A DNA stretch of 59,707 bases from Allomuricauda sp. CP2A (GTDB lineage Bacteria; Bacteroidota; Bacteroidia; Flavobacteriales; Flavobacteriaceae), in assembly GCF_001683915.1 (NCBI RefSeq), contig NZ_LXTT01000005.1, positions 1 through 59,707 on the forward strand, read 5' to 3'. The number at the start of each line of letters is the position of its first letter. Within the stretch, counting starts at the first letter, position 1. A model generated the notes under the pieces. That model saw only the letters and a list, made by a program, of their open reading frames with translations. It was not told the DNA's origin and made no database searches. This document shows positions 1-7,995 of this stretch, piece after piece. The position numbers were made by a program, and so were the translations under genes.

Positions 1-532
1 AATGGCTGCTGCCCAACACGCACAGGTATACCTCGAGTTCCTGGATCTCTCCCGTATATTTGTCCGTTATATGGAGCTTTTTACCCGTAAAATCGATGAA
101 GAGCTTGTCGCCCGCCTTATGGGTGAAGTGCATCACTGGCGATGTCTCTTTTGTCCATTCACGGTACCAGTACCTGAACTGGGAGAGCTTGAACCCGTCC
201 GGGTGCTTCGCATGATACTCTTCCCAGAGCAACTGTCGCGTGACACCCGTTTTGCGGAGTTCCTTGTCAAAATAAGGGAAGTACCGCTCTAAGGTCCTCA
301 GCTGTTCGCTCTTGGGCTTTTGGTCCGCCTTGAAGAGCCTGTGGATCTCCTCCAGGGTCATCTCCGAGACCTCGTAGGGCGTCAGCCTGTAGCACTTGAA
401 GAACTCGATGTACTTGGCCACCGTGTTGCGGGAGATGCCAAGTTCCTTGCTGATGCGTCGCTTGCTGGCCCCCTCGCCGTACAATTTGTAAATCCTTTTT
501 GCCTTGCGCATATCTATCTGTTTGTTCGCCAT
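1..532 (-). CDS. istA: IS21-family transposase IstA, N-terminal part (runs off the window)
   Basis: Reading the minus strand from ATG at 532 gives 177 residues that open MANKQIDMRKAKRIYKLYGE, followed by a helix-turn-helix (GASKRRISKELGISRNTVAKY) and then the start of the RNase H-like catalytic core (DKLFIDFTGKKL, first catalytic Asp). This layout is that of IstA, the DDE transposase of IS21 elements. The C-terminus and the partner ATPase IstB lie outside the window. The gene points away from traJ and the element tip lies to its right. The call rests on motif recognition; the family is fairly certain, the exact IS is not. Confidence 0.85.
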   Translation of the reverse strand, partial: MANKQIDMRKAKRIYKLYGEGASKRRISKELGISRNTVAKYIEFFKCYRLTPYEVSEMTLEEIHRLFKADQKPKSEQLRTLERYFPYFDKELRKTGVTRQLLWEEYHAKHPDGFKLSQFRYWYREWTKETSPVMHFTHKAGDKLFIDFTGKKLHITDKYTGEIQELEVYLCVLGSSH

Positions 533-684
533 GGTCTTTTTTACAAAAGAAACCATCGCAACACTCAAATAGAATCGATCTTTTTAGTGGCTCACTTTCA
601 TCCGCCCCACTATGCTCACTTTGGTCCGCCGCGGGTGGCTCAGTTTGACCCGCCGAAGGTGGTATACTATGCCCGTTTTTTGCA
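533..684. mobile_element. Terminal region of the IS21-like element with three end repeats
   Basis: Three imperfect 17-bp repeats of the form GCTCACTTTSRTCCGCC start at 590, 614 and 638, exactly 24 bp apart. Multiple transposase-binding repeats at each end are typical of IS21 elements. Read outward the sequence reaches a CA dinucleotide at 683-684, the expected complement of the 5'-TG tip, and traJ-like coding sequence starts immediately after. I place the tip at about 684. The opposite end and the target duplication are outside the window. Confidence 0.65.
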
Positions 685-685
685 C

Positions 686-1513
686 TTGGGAATAGGATTG
701 GAATATGTGGATGCAGTCTACCGGACCATCATGGACAGTGATTTTGCCCAGTACACCATTACGGGCATGAAGGCACTGGCCGTCCTGTTCTTTTTGGTGA
801 ACATTCTAAAGAAGTACAACGAGGGCATCGCTTCGACCGATGGCCATACCTGGGGGCTGACCCCCACGGAACTGGCCAAGAACTTTGCTGTTGTGATCTT
901 GGTGATTTTCTCCACACAGGTATTGGATGTCTTTGATACCATTTTGGTCTCCATTGAGACCCAATACCGGGATACGGCCCCAGCGCTCCTCCCGTTACAG
1001 CTACAGGATGTGGATCTGGAACGGGATGTGGGCGCACTGGAGGCCGCCAAAAAGGCTTTGGCACTACTGTACGAGGCCTTGGTGACCCCCTTGTACGGAT
1101 TGAAGTTGCTGGCCTTTATCATCGGCATTTTCCTTTGGATGATGGACCTGTTCATCTATCCGCTGTTCTTGGCGGAACGTTTTTTCCTATTGGGCATTAT
1201 GCGGGCCTTCTTTCCCTTGGTGATCAGTTTGGCCGTGTTCGAGAAGTTCAGGGGATTGGCCTATAACTTCTTTAAGCTCTATGCCGGGGTATATATGTTG
1301 GTGCCGGCCTTCTTTTTGGTCAATGTCTTTGTCAATGCCCTGTACACGGAGATCAACACAAACTTTTGGAACAACCTGTTCGGGACGGACTGGGGCAGTG
1401 AATTTTTTGCGCCCTTGATCGAACTGGCTTCCATTGGGTTTATCGTGCTGTTGAAGTTCAAACTGTACCGCAAGGCCACCTCCTTTACCTTCAAACTCTT
1501 TGGTGGTGCCTAA
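686..1513 (+). pseudogene. traJ: Conjugative transposon protein TraJ, 5' end removed by the IS
   Basis: From 686 to the stop at 1513 the frame encodes about 275 residues of a polytopic membrane protein with several hydrophobic stretches (e.g. ALAVLFFLVNIL, LLAFIIGIFLWMMDLFIY, VYMLVPAFFLVNVFV). This resembles TraJ, the VirB6-like inner-membrane channel component of Bacteroidetes conjugation systems, and its place directly ahead of traK and traM fits. No start codon is seen in frame before the IS boundary; the first internal ATG is at 731. The frame stays open into the IS (to 320), but that part is not TraJ-like. I infer an N-terminal truncation, so DNA transfer by this copy may be impaired unless an internal start suffices. 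Confidence 0.7.
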
Positions 1514-1560
1514 GGCACATTTATAACTGTCCAATGCACCTTAACAAAAATCAATAAAGA

Positions 1561-2187
1561 ATGAAAACACCCTATAAAAACATATACGATGTCCTAAAGC
1601 TCAACCGCTTTATCGTGTTGGCCACGATCATCGGGGCCGTACTGACCTGTATCGTTTCGGTGCTGATGGTCATCAAGCTCCACAGGGAAAGTATGGACAA
1701 TGCCTTTGTGGTCAACGGGGATGGAAGCGTGATTCCGTTACAAATGGTCTCCCAACTGGAAAACCTCGAAGTGGAGGCCAAGGCACATCTGGAACTGTTC
1801 CACGGCTATTTCTATGGAATCGATGCCAGTAACTATGAGAGCAACTTGGAGAAAGCCCTGTGGTTGGGCAACAGCTCGGTGGATGCCCTCTATCGGCAAA
1901 AGAAGGCCGATGGCTTCTACAACCGCTTGTTGCAATATTCCTTGATCCAGCAGGTGGAGCGCATCGAATCCCGAATCGATATGGACCAGGAACCCTATGC
2001 CTTTCAGACCCGGACCGTGATCCGAATCAATCGAGGTGCTGTCATTGACACCTACGAATTGATAACTACGGGCAAACTCATCCAAGTGGCCCGAAATTTT
2101 CCCCATAACCCCCATGGGTTATTGATCACTGATTTTTTTGAAAACTCCCTCCGTAAAATAGAAGACTATGAAACCACAGCAGAATAA
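1561..2187 (+). CDS. traK: Conjugative transposon protein TraK
   Basis: 208 residues with a short cytoplasmic N-terminus, one membrane helix at about residues 17-40 (FIVLATIIGAVLTCIVSVLM) and a periplasmic domain. This is the layout of TraK, the VirB8-like bridge of the Bacteroidetes mating-pair apparatus. It starts 47 bp after traJ and its last 20 bases overlap the start of traM, so the genes are very likely co-transcribed. Sequence recognition plus the order traJ-K-M-N supports the call. Confidence 0.85.
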   Translation: MKTPYKNIYDVLKLNRFIVLATIIGAVLTCIVSVLMVIKLHRESMDNAFVVNGDGSVIPLQMVSQLENLEVEAKAHLELFHGYFYGIDASNYESNLEKALWLGNSSVDALYRQKKADGFYNRLLQYSLIQQVERIESRIDMDQEPYAFQTRTVIRINRGAVIDTYELITTGKLIQVARNFPHNPHGLLITDFFENSLRKIEDYETTAE

Positions 2188-3085
2188 GATTGTATTTGTA
2201 TTGGTCCTGATCGGGGTGGTCCTTTTTATCGTGGCCTACTCCATCTTAACCTTTGGTAAGGACAAGAAAACCGACCTTAGACCGGACCGCATTCCGATGC
2301 CCGATCTGGAGGAAAACCAAAAAGTGTATGAATCCAAGATGGAGGCCCTGGATGATCTCAAAGAGGAACGCGAGAACACCGCTCCCCAGGTCTATCCCGA
2401 TAATATGGTCGATGACAAGGGCTATTTCAATCCGGACTATATGGAATATGAGAAACATCGTATCATCGATAGTGTCTACAGTACGGGCAATTTGGCCCCA
2501 CAACGTGAACAAATGGAATTAGGGGAAGAAACATCATCCATCGAACCGAAAACCGAACCAACACAAAACAAAGAACCCCTATCAGCCAATCCCATACCCA
2601 TATCCGAACTAGCTTTGGAACAGCAACTGTTCTTTGCCTCCAAACCTAAAGTTCTGGAAGAAAAAACCAATCCCGGCATTCTGGTCGAAGTGGACGGCAA
2701 ACAGGTTTTACGAAAGAACAGCCGCATCCGGTTGCGGTTGGTGGAGCCAACCATAATCAACGGCCATCGTTTCCCCAAATACACCACGTTGTTCGGTACC
2801 GTGCGTTTCCGGCCCAATCGGACCATCCTGAACATCACCCAAATTGACCATGTTCCCTTGCAATGGGAAGCCTTTGACCTACAGGATGGCCTTGCAGGCC
2901 TCTATTTGGAAAACTCCCTGCGGGAGGAAGCCACCCAAGAGATTATGGACGATATGGTTCAGGACATCAATATTGCCGGTTTGCCCCAAGTAAGGGGCCT
3001 AAAAAGTGTTTTCCAACGCAGCCAGCGCAAGCAGAAGGTGACCGTTTTGGATGGCCATCGCTTATTATTAAAACCGAAACAGTAA
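2168..3085 (+). CDS. traM: Conjugative transposon protein TraM
   Basis: 305 residues. A membrane anchor (IVFVLVLIGVVLFIVAYSIL, about residues 8-27) is followed by a long charged, Pro/Glu-rich periplasmic linker (to about residue 155) and a compact beta-rich C-terminal domain (about 160-300, with VEPTIINGHRFPKYTTLFGTV). This is the TraM/VirB10-like plan of a protein spanning from inner membrane to outer-membrane core. The start overlaps the end of traK, indicating translational coupling. traN follows after 18 bp. Confidence 0.85.
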   Translation: MKPQQNKIVFVLVLIGVVLFIVAYSILTFGKDKKTDLRPDRIPMPDLEENQKVYESKMEALDDLKEERENTAPQVYPDNMVDDKGYFNPDYMEYEKHRIIDSVYSTGNLAPQREQMELGEETSSIEPKTEPTQNKEPLSANPIPISELALEQQLFFASKPKVLEEKTNPGILVEVDGKQVLRKNSRIRLRLVEPTIINGHRFPKYTTLFGTVRFRPNRTILNITQIDHVPLQWEAFDLQDGLAGLYLENSLREEATQEIMDDMVQDINIAGLPQVRGLKSVFQRSQRKQKVTVLDGHRLLLKPKQ

Positions 3086-3103
3086 TAAAACAAAATTAAC
3101 ACC

Positions 3104-3910
3104 ATGAAAAAATACAGTCTTATCCCCGTTATCATCTTCATCGTTTCCAGCAATTATGCCCAATGTCAAACCTTGGACACCATCTATGCCAACGACCATC
3201 AGGTGGTATCCCTTTCCTTTACGGACCCTATCCAAACAGGTATGACCGGTTCCCCTAACTTTACCTTCAATTTCAATAGGGAGCAAGCGGAAAACTTGGG
3301 ATTGCTGCAGGCAGAAAAAGCCCATGAGAGCAATCTGTTGGTGCGGACCACCACAGGAAACCTCTATTCCTTTATCCTCTCTTATCGGGAAGACCTCTCC
3401 CAATTGCATTATTTCATCGCCCCGGACCAACGTTTGAAAAACCCTTTGCAACATTCTTCCAATGGTAATTCAGCACAAGATTCCATCCAGAAAACCGCTT
3501 CTGCCAAAGAAGAGCACTTTACGCTGTTATGTACCCAATTGCTACACAAGAAATCGTCAACCCACCGCAGTAAGGGTCAAAAAGGCATCAGGGTCAAACT
3601 CATGCAACGCGTGTACCATGATGATCACGTCTATATGGTTTATGAATTGAAGAACCGTTCCAATATCCCTTATGAACTTGGACAGTTCCAATTGTCAAAG
3701 GTATTGGGTACCACAAAACGTAAGGCCTCCTACCAAGAATTGCCGATCACTCCCCTATTCGAATTCAAAATGCCCAAACAAATCGGTCGAAGTAGTTCAG
3801 TTCGTTTTGTGATGGTCTATCCCAAATTTACCTTGAATGCAGAGCAACGCCTACAAGTAAAGGTATTGGAGGCCCAAGGTAGCCGTAATCTTATCCTCAA
3901 GTTGCGTTGA
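3104..3910 (+). CDS. traN: Conjugative transposon protein TraN
   Basis: 268 residues with a signal peptide (MKKYSLIPVIIFIVSSNYAQCQ) and a beta-rich exported domain (LDTIYANDHQVVSLSFTDPI...), as in TraN, the VirB9-like outer-membrane-associated partner of TraM. It is the last recognisable tra gene of this block: the usual traO/P/Q genes do not follow, and the next gene is cargo. This suggests that the tra operon either ends early in this element or was interrupted by insertion of the patatin/nuclease cassette. Confidence 0.8.
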   Translation: MKKYSLIPVIIFIVSSNYAQCQTLDTIYANDHQVVSLSFTDPIQTGMTGSPNFTFNFNREQAENLGLLQAEKAHESNLLVRTTTGNLYSFILSYREDLSQLHYFIAPDQRLKNPLQHSSNGNSAQDSIQKTASAKEEHFTLLCTQLLHKKSSTHRSKGQKGIRVKLMQRVYHDDHVYMVYELKNRSNIPYELGQFQLSKVLGTTKRKASYQELPITPLFEFKMPKQIGRSSSVRFVMVYPKFTLNAEQRLQVKVLEAQGSRNLILKLR

Positions 3911-4272
3911 TTTTGCCCAACCAGTGAAAAGCCTATCAAACTGGTAAAAGGTCCTGAAATCAAAATGTAACATAATGCCAGCGCATCAATCCGATATGAC
4001 CTAACGCATACAATTGGGTATAAAAACTGAGGAAGAATAGGTCGGATATTCTTTAAATCACCTTCAAGCCCTTGGTCAATCATTACAGCAAAACCCCAGA
4101 AAAATTAAGGTTTTCCCGCACTTTTTTTTGGCGAATACGTCTTATCTTTAAGAACCTCAAACCATTGCACTTCCTACAACCCAATTCCCCCAAAAAAGTT
4201 CAAACTGATTAACACCCCTAATCGGAGTTACAAATACACTAAGATCAACTGTAAACGAATGCGAATTAAGTT
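3911..4272. other. Gene-free spacer between traN and the patatin gene
   Basis: 362 bases without a convincing open frame. The second half becomes AT-rich and contains a T-tract at 4122-4129 and a TATCTTTA box at 4143-4150 that could belong to the promoter of the downstream cassette, but the spacing to the upstream TTTG (12 bp) is shorter than the Bacteroidetes norm. It probably holds the promoter of the patatin/nuclease pair. No terminator hairpin was found after traN. Confidence 0.4.
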
Positions 4273-6012
4273 ATGTCAAAAAATAAGTATACGTTCCATT
4301 TAGGGATAACCATGGCGGGGGCGGTTTCAGCCGGAGCCTATACCGCAGGCTTTATGGATTATATCATCGAAGCCTTGGATAATTGGGAAAAGGCCAAAAA
4401 AGAAGCTAGCCCCGATGATGTCATCCCAAAACACAATGTCATCATCGATGCCTTGGGGGGCGCCTCCGCCGGTGGGATGGTCAGTATGATAACCACATTG
4501 GCACTTTACTCGGGAATCCATAAACCGGTAAAGGAGGTCTCCAGAAAAAAGACCGGGAATATCCTCTATGACAGCTGGGTGTTTTTGGACGATGATGACA
4601 GCTTATACAACGGAACCCGTAAAGGAAAGACCACTTTTGCAAAGATGCTTTCCACCAGTGATCTTACAGGGGACCAAGGTGCGTCATCATTATTGAACTC
4701 AACACCCATCGATACCATTGCCGAAACGGTCTTTGAAAAGATTCCAAAGGATGCTGGCACGGTCAATTTTCCGGCCTATATTTCTCAAGACCTGCGGCTA
4801 TTATTGACGATTACCAGTTTGCGACCCGTGGACTACAAGGTCAAATTAAGCAAACTCAAGTCTAAGTTTTTGGATTCGACCCCGGGACACAAGATCAGCC
4901 ATCATGATATTGTAGCCCACTTTAAGCTCAACTATAACGAACTCGTGGACAAGGACAAGTTCCTGCCCTTTAGGCCCACCGCCAAAAGTCCCGTGGAAAA
5001 AGTGAACACGGAGTTTCTGACCAACGTGACCAAGGCCACTGGTGCTTTTCCGATTGGACTTGCCCCTCGATATTTCGCGGATGACTTTTCTTCTGCTTAC
5101 GTGAACTACAGTTTATCCCAACGCAAGGCTTTTGATACCAGTATGGATATCGAACTTGATACCACATCGGTTTCCGATTTTAAATTCACCGCAGTGGACG
5201 GTGGAGCCATCAATAACGAACCGTTCGACGAGATTCTCCGAACCCTGGTAGCCACTCATGGGGCTGCCAATAAGAAGAATCCAAAATATGGCACGGTACT
5301 GATCGATCCGTTTCCCAATTTTGAATATGAAAAGAAACCTGGAAACATAGACTTTAAGTTGACCAGTATCATGGACATCATTGGTTACTTGATTCCCACG
5401 GTGCTCAATCAGGCACGGAACAAACAGACCGACACCTACGGTATCGGACTCTTTAAGCTTATGGCCTTCCCCCGCAAATTAAAATTGGGGACTACCCAAG
5501 AGGTTGAACACCCTCCGTTGGCTACAGGGGGCATCGGTGGATTTGGAGGGTTTTTGGATATTGATTTCAGAATCCATGATTTTTTCCTAGGGCGCAAAAA
5601 TGCCCAAAACTTTTTAAGAGGGGTATTCTTTATGGAATATGATGAGACCGATAAAAACAACCTTTTCTATGGTATCCACCCGAAAGCCCTAAAAAAGTTC
5701 AGAAAAATAGTTAATGGCAAGACCTATCTGCCCATCATCCCTGATGTGGGCAAACTGGATAAAGATGACGATTCCAACCCTTCCCGATATAAGGTGCAGG
5801 AGTTTCCGAAATTCAATGAAGTGAAGTTTCTAGAACTAAAGAAACCCATAAAAAAAAGGCTGAAAGCCGTATTGAAAGCTGAATTAAAAAAGAAGGTTTC
5901 GAACTGGGCGATGCGCATAGGACTTGGCCTCCTCATATCCCTGCTATCCAAAAAAATGACCAAATGGATCATGGATACCATCATCAAGGATTTCAAGGCC
6001 AGGGGTATGTAA
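4273..6012 (+). CDS. Patatin-like phospholipase of unusual type (cargo cassette gene 1)
   Basis: 579 residues, no signal peptide, so cytoplasmic. The N-terminus carries a modified oxyanion-hole segment (GITMAGAVSAGAYTAGF rather than GGGxRG), the nucleophile elbow GGASAGG with Ser65, and the dyad motif VDGGAINNEP with Asp309, so a Ser-Asp lipase/esterase is expected to be active. The spacing between Ser and Asp (244 residues) is much longer than in simple patatins. The C-terminus (about 540-579) is basic with a hydrophobic stretch (MRIGLGLLISLLSKKMTKWI) that may dock on the membrane. It sits 67 bp before a protease-nuclease fusion on the same strand, which suggests a two-gene operon. Patatin lipases serve as membrane-damaging effectors in several defence systems (e.g. 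CapV in CBASS). A role here is inference. Confidence 0.8.
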   Translation: MSKNKYTFHLGITMAGAVSAGAYTAGFMDYIIEALDNWEKAKKEASPDDVIPKHNVIIDALGGASAGGMVSMITTLALYSGIHKPVKEVSRKKTGNILYDSWVFLDDDDSLYNGTRKGKTTFAKMLSTSDLTGDQGASSLLNSTPIDTIAETVFEKIPKDAGTVNFPAYISQDLRLLLTITSLRPVDYKVKLSKLKSKFLDSTPGHKISHHDIVAHFKLNYNELVDKDKFLPFRPTAKSPVEKVNTEFLTNVTKATGAFPIGLAPRYFADDFSSAYVNYSLSQRKAFDTSMDIELDTTSVSDFKFTAVDGGAINNEPFDEILRTLVATHGAANKKNPKYGTVLIDPFPNFEYEKKPGNIDFKLTSIMDIIGYLIPTVLNQARNKQTDTYGIGLFKLMAFPRKLKLGTTQEVEHPPLATGGIGGFGGFLDIDFRIHDFFLGRKNAQNFLRGVFFMEYDETDKNNLFYGIHPKALKKFRKIVNGKTYLPIIPDVGKLDKDDDSNPSRYKVQEFPKFNEVKFLELKKPIKKRLKAVLKAELKKKVSNWAMRIGLGLLISLLSKKMTKWIMDTIIKDFKARGM

Positions 6013-6079
6013 CGCGATTATTTTCAGATCAAACGAAATAAAACACAAGTTCGAGACACATCAATTAAAAAACACAAAC

Positions 6080-7960
6080 ATGAAAGCATTCAATCTATCA
6101 CAGCGCATCGTCAAAAATGACAAGATCTTAGCGGAAATGGAAAACAAGTTCGGAAACATGGAATTCCCGGAATTTGGGCGTACTGCCATTATTGGGGACA
6201 ATGACGAGGTCGATTTTAAGAAACTGGGGGAACAACTCACCAATCGCAATTTTGACCTGAACGATGTGCAAGAGGCCATCATCAATGTCATGGGCCGTCC
6301 GGTACTTGAAATCCGTGACGATTCCTTTGATGTCAATGAGCCCGAACTTGATTTCTGGAAGGACATTCTAAAAAAGAACAAGAAAGGGCTAACAAAAGTA
6401 ATCCCATCGATCGGTAGGATAGAATTGGCAGGACATCCCAGTTTGGATTGGGTTGGGACCGGTTGGTTGTATCAGGACGATTATATCATCACCAATAGGC
6501 ACGTTGCCCAAGAATTCGCCACAAGACTTGGGGAACGATTTGTATTCAAAAGAAACTTCCTGAACGAGGCCTATTCGTGTTCCATTGATTTTAAGGAAGA
6601 GCTGAACAATCCCACTTCCAAAAGCTATGTCATTGGCAAAGTACTGCATATTGAACCTGAAAGTGGATATGACATGGCCATCCTTCAAATCGTATGGGAC
6701 GATAACAATGCGAAGTTCCCATCCTTGGAGCTCGCGAATAAATTAATAACGGATGAGACCATTGCCACCATCGGATATCCTGCCAGGGATTCCCGTACCA
6801 AAATACCGGAAGATCAGATCCGTATTTTCTCCGATGTATTCGACAAGAAAAGACTGGCCGTAGGTGAAATTGACTATGTGGACCCCGATAAGCAGTTTTT
6901 CATTCATGATTGTACCACCCTAGGCGGGAATTCAGGTTCCCCCATCGTGGACATCGAAACACAAAAGGTATACGGACTGCACTTTGCAGGAAGGGAACGT
7001 CAAGGAAACTTTGCCATACCCGCTGTCATCATTGATAGGATATTCAAGAATACTGTGACCAACAAGCGCTTTTTCATATCGGAAGGCGAATTCGATCCTT
7101 CGATAGAGCTGGAAAAGATCTCGCAAGAAGATCTGAAGGGCCGAAAGGGTTTCGATGAAAACTTCCTGAACAAAAAAACACCTTTTCCAGGGGTTACCAA
7201 GGAACTTAAAAAAGAGCTCGCCCAATTAAAGAACAGCAAACAGACGAAGCTGGACTACCTGAATTATTCCGTAGTCATGAGCAAAAAGAAGCGTCTTGCT
7301 TTGGCTACCGCCGTAAATATCGATGGTACCCAATGGCGACACATCACCAGGGGCAGGGACAAATGGTCAAAAGACCCAAGGATAAAGCCAAGCGAACAGG
7401 TGGGCAATGAACTGTACAAGTACAACAATTTTGATCGGGGGCACCTAGTCAGAAGGATGGACCCAGCCTGGGGAACCTCCTATCAAGCGGCAAAAGACGC
7501 CTCCGAGGACACCTTCTTTTATACCAATTGTGCACCGCAACATAAGAACCTCAATCAAAAGATATGGTTGGGGCTTGAAGAATATATCCTTTCCAAAACC
7601 GTGGACAACGAAATGAAGATCTGTGTGTACAATGGCCCCATTTTTTCGGAAACCGATATGTTCTATCGGGACATTCAGATACCCGAAAGTTTTTGGAAAG
7701 TCGTGGTGGCCAATAAAGGGGACAATGGCATTTATGCGACGGCCTATATACTGAGCCAAAAGAAATGGTTGGATGATATCGAGTTTGTCTTTGGCCCCTA
7801 CGAGACCTATCAAGTACCGGTGGCTTTTGTGCAAGAACAAACAGGCCTCGTTTTTGATCAAGAAATCCTTGATTCTGATGCCATGGCGAACATTACGGAA
7901 TCCCTGCACATGGGCTTACGGATGAACCAGATCCAGGATTTTGAGCACATTGTCATTTAA
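6080..7960 (+). CDS. Trypsin-like serine protease fused to DRGH (NUC1/EndoG-type) nuclease
   Basis: 626 residues in three parts. Residues 1 to about 105 are an unassigned charged, mostly helical domain. About 110-330 is a trypsin/HtrA-like peptidase with a full triad: His141 (TNRHVA), Asp198 (YDMAIL) and Ser285 (GGNSGSP). About 375-600 is a DNA/RNA non-specific endonuclease with the signature FDRGHL (His455), Asn483 (TNCAPQ), Asn492 and the following WLGLEEY. There is no signal peptide, so both activities would be cytoplasmic, unlike secreted NucA enzymes. The gene follows the patatin gene by 67 bp and converges with the mobilization operon. A plausible logic is that the protease senses or processes something, including the protein itself, to release the nuclease. 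That is inference; all motifs are directly visible. Confidence 0.85.
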   Translation: MKAFNLSQRIVKNDKILAEMENKFGNMEFPEFGRTAIIGDNDEVDFKKLGEQLTNRNFDLNDVQEAIINVMGRPVLEIRDDSFDVNEPELDFWKDILKKNKKGLTKVIPSIGRIELAGHPSLDWVGTGWLYQDDYIITNRHVAQEFATRLGERFVFKRNFLNEAYSCSIDFKEELNNPTSKSYVIGKVLHIEPESGYDMAILQIVWDDNNAKFPSLELANKLITDETIATIGYPARDSRTKIPEDQIRIFSDVFDKKRLAVGEIDYVDPDKQFFIHDCTTLGGNSGSPIVDIETQKVYGLHFAGRERQGNFAIPAVIIDRIFKNTVTNKRFFISEGEFDPSIELEKISQEDLKGRKGFDENFLNKKTPFPGVTKELKKELAQLKNSKQTKLDYLNYSVVMSKKKRLALATAVNIDGTQWRHITRGRDKWSKDPRIKPSEQVGNELYKYNNFDRGHLVRRMDPAWGTSYQAAKDASEDTFFYTNCAPQHKNLNQKIWLGLEEYILSKTVDNEMKICVYNGPIFSETDMFYRDIQIPESFWKVVVANKGDNGIYATAYILSQKKWLDDIEFVFGPYETYQVPVAFVQEQTGLVFDQEILDSDAMANITESLHMGLRMNQIQDFEHIVI

Positions 7961-7995
7961 GAATCGTAACCCATACCCTTGGGTCTGTTGAAGCT

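Noticed and set aside
320..685. Full-length reading of the traJ frame from 320
   Set aside because: This part lies antisense to istA and within the IS end repeats; it is an accidental open frame, not TraJ sequence.
4125..4150. TTTG...TATCTTTA as the promoter of the patatin cassette
   Set aside because: The gap between boxes is 12 bp, shorter than the usual 17-23 bp, so not called as a promoter.
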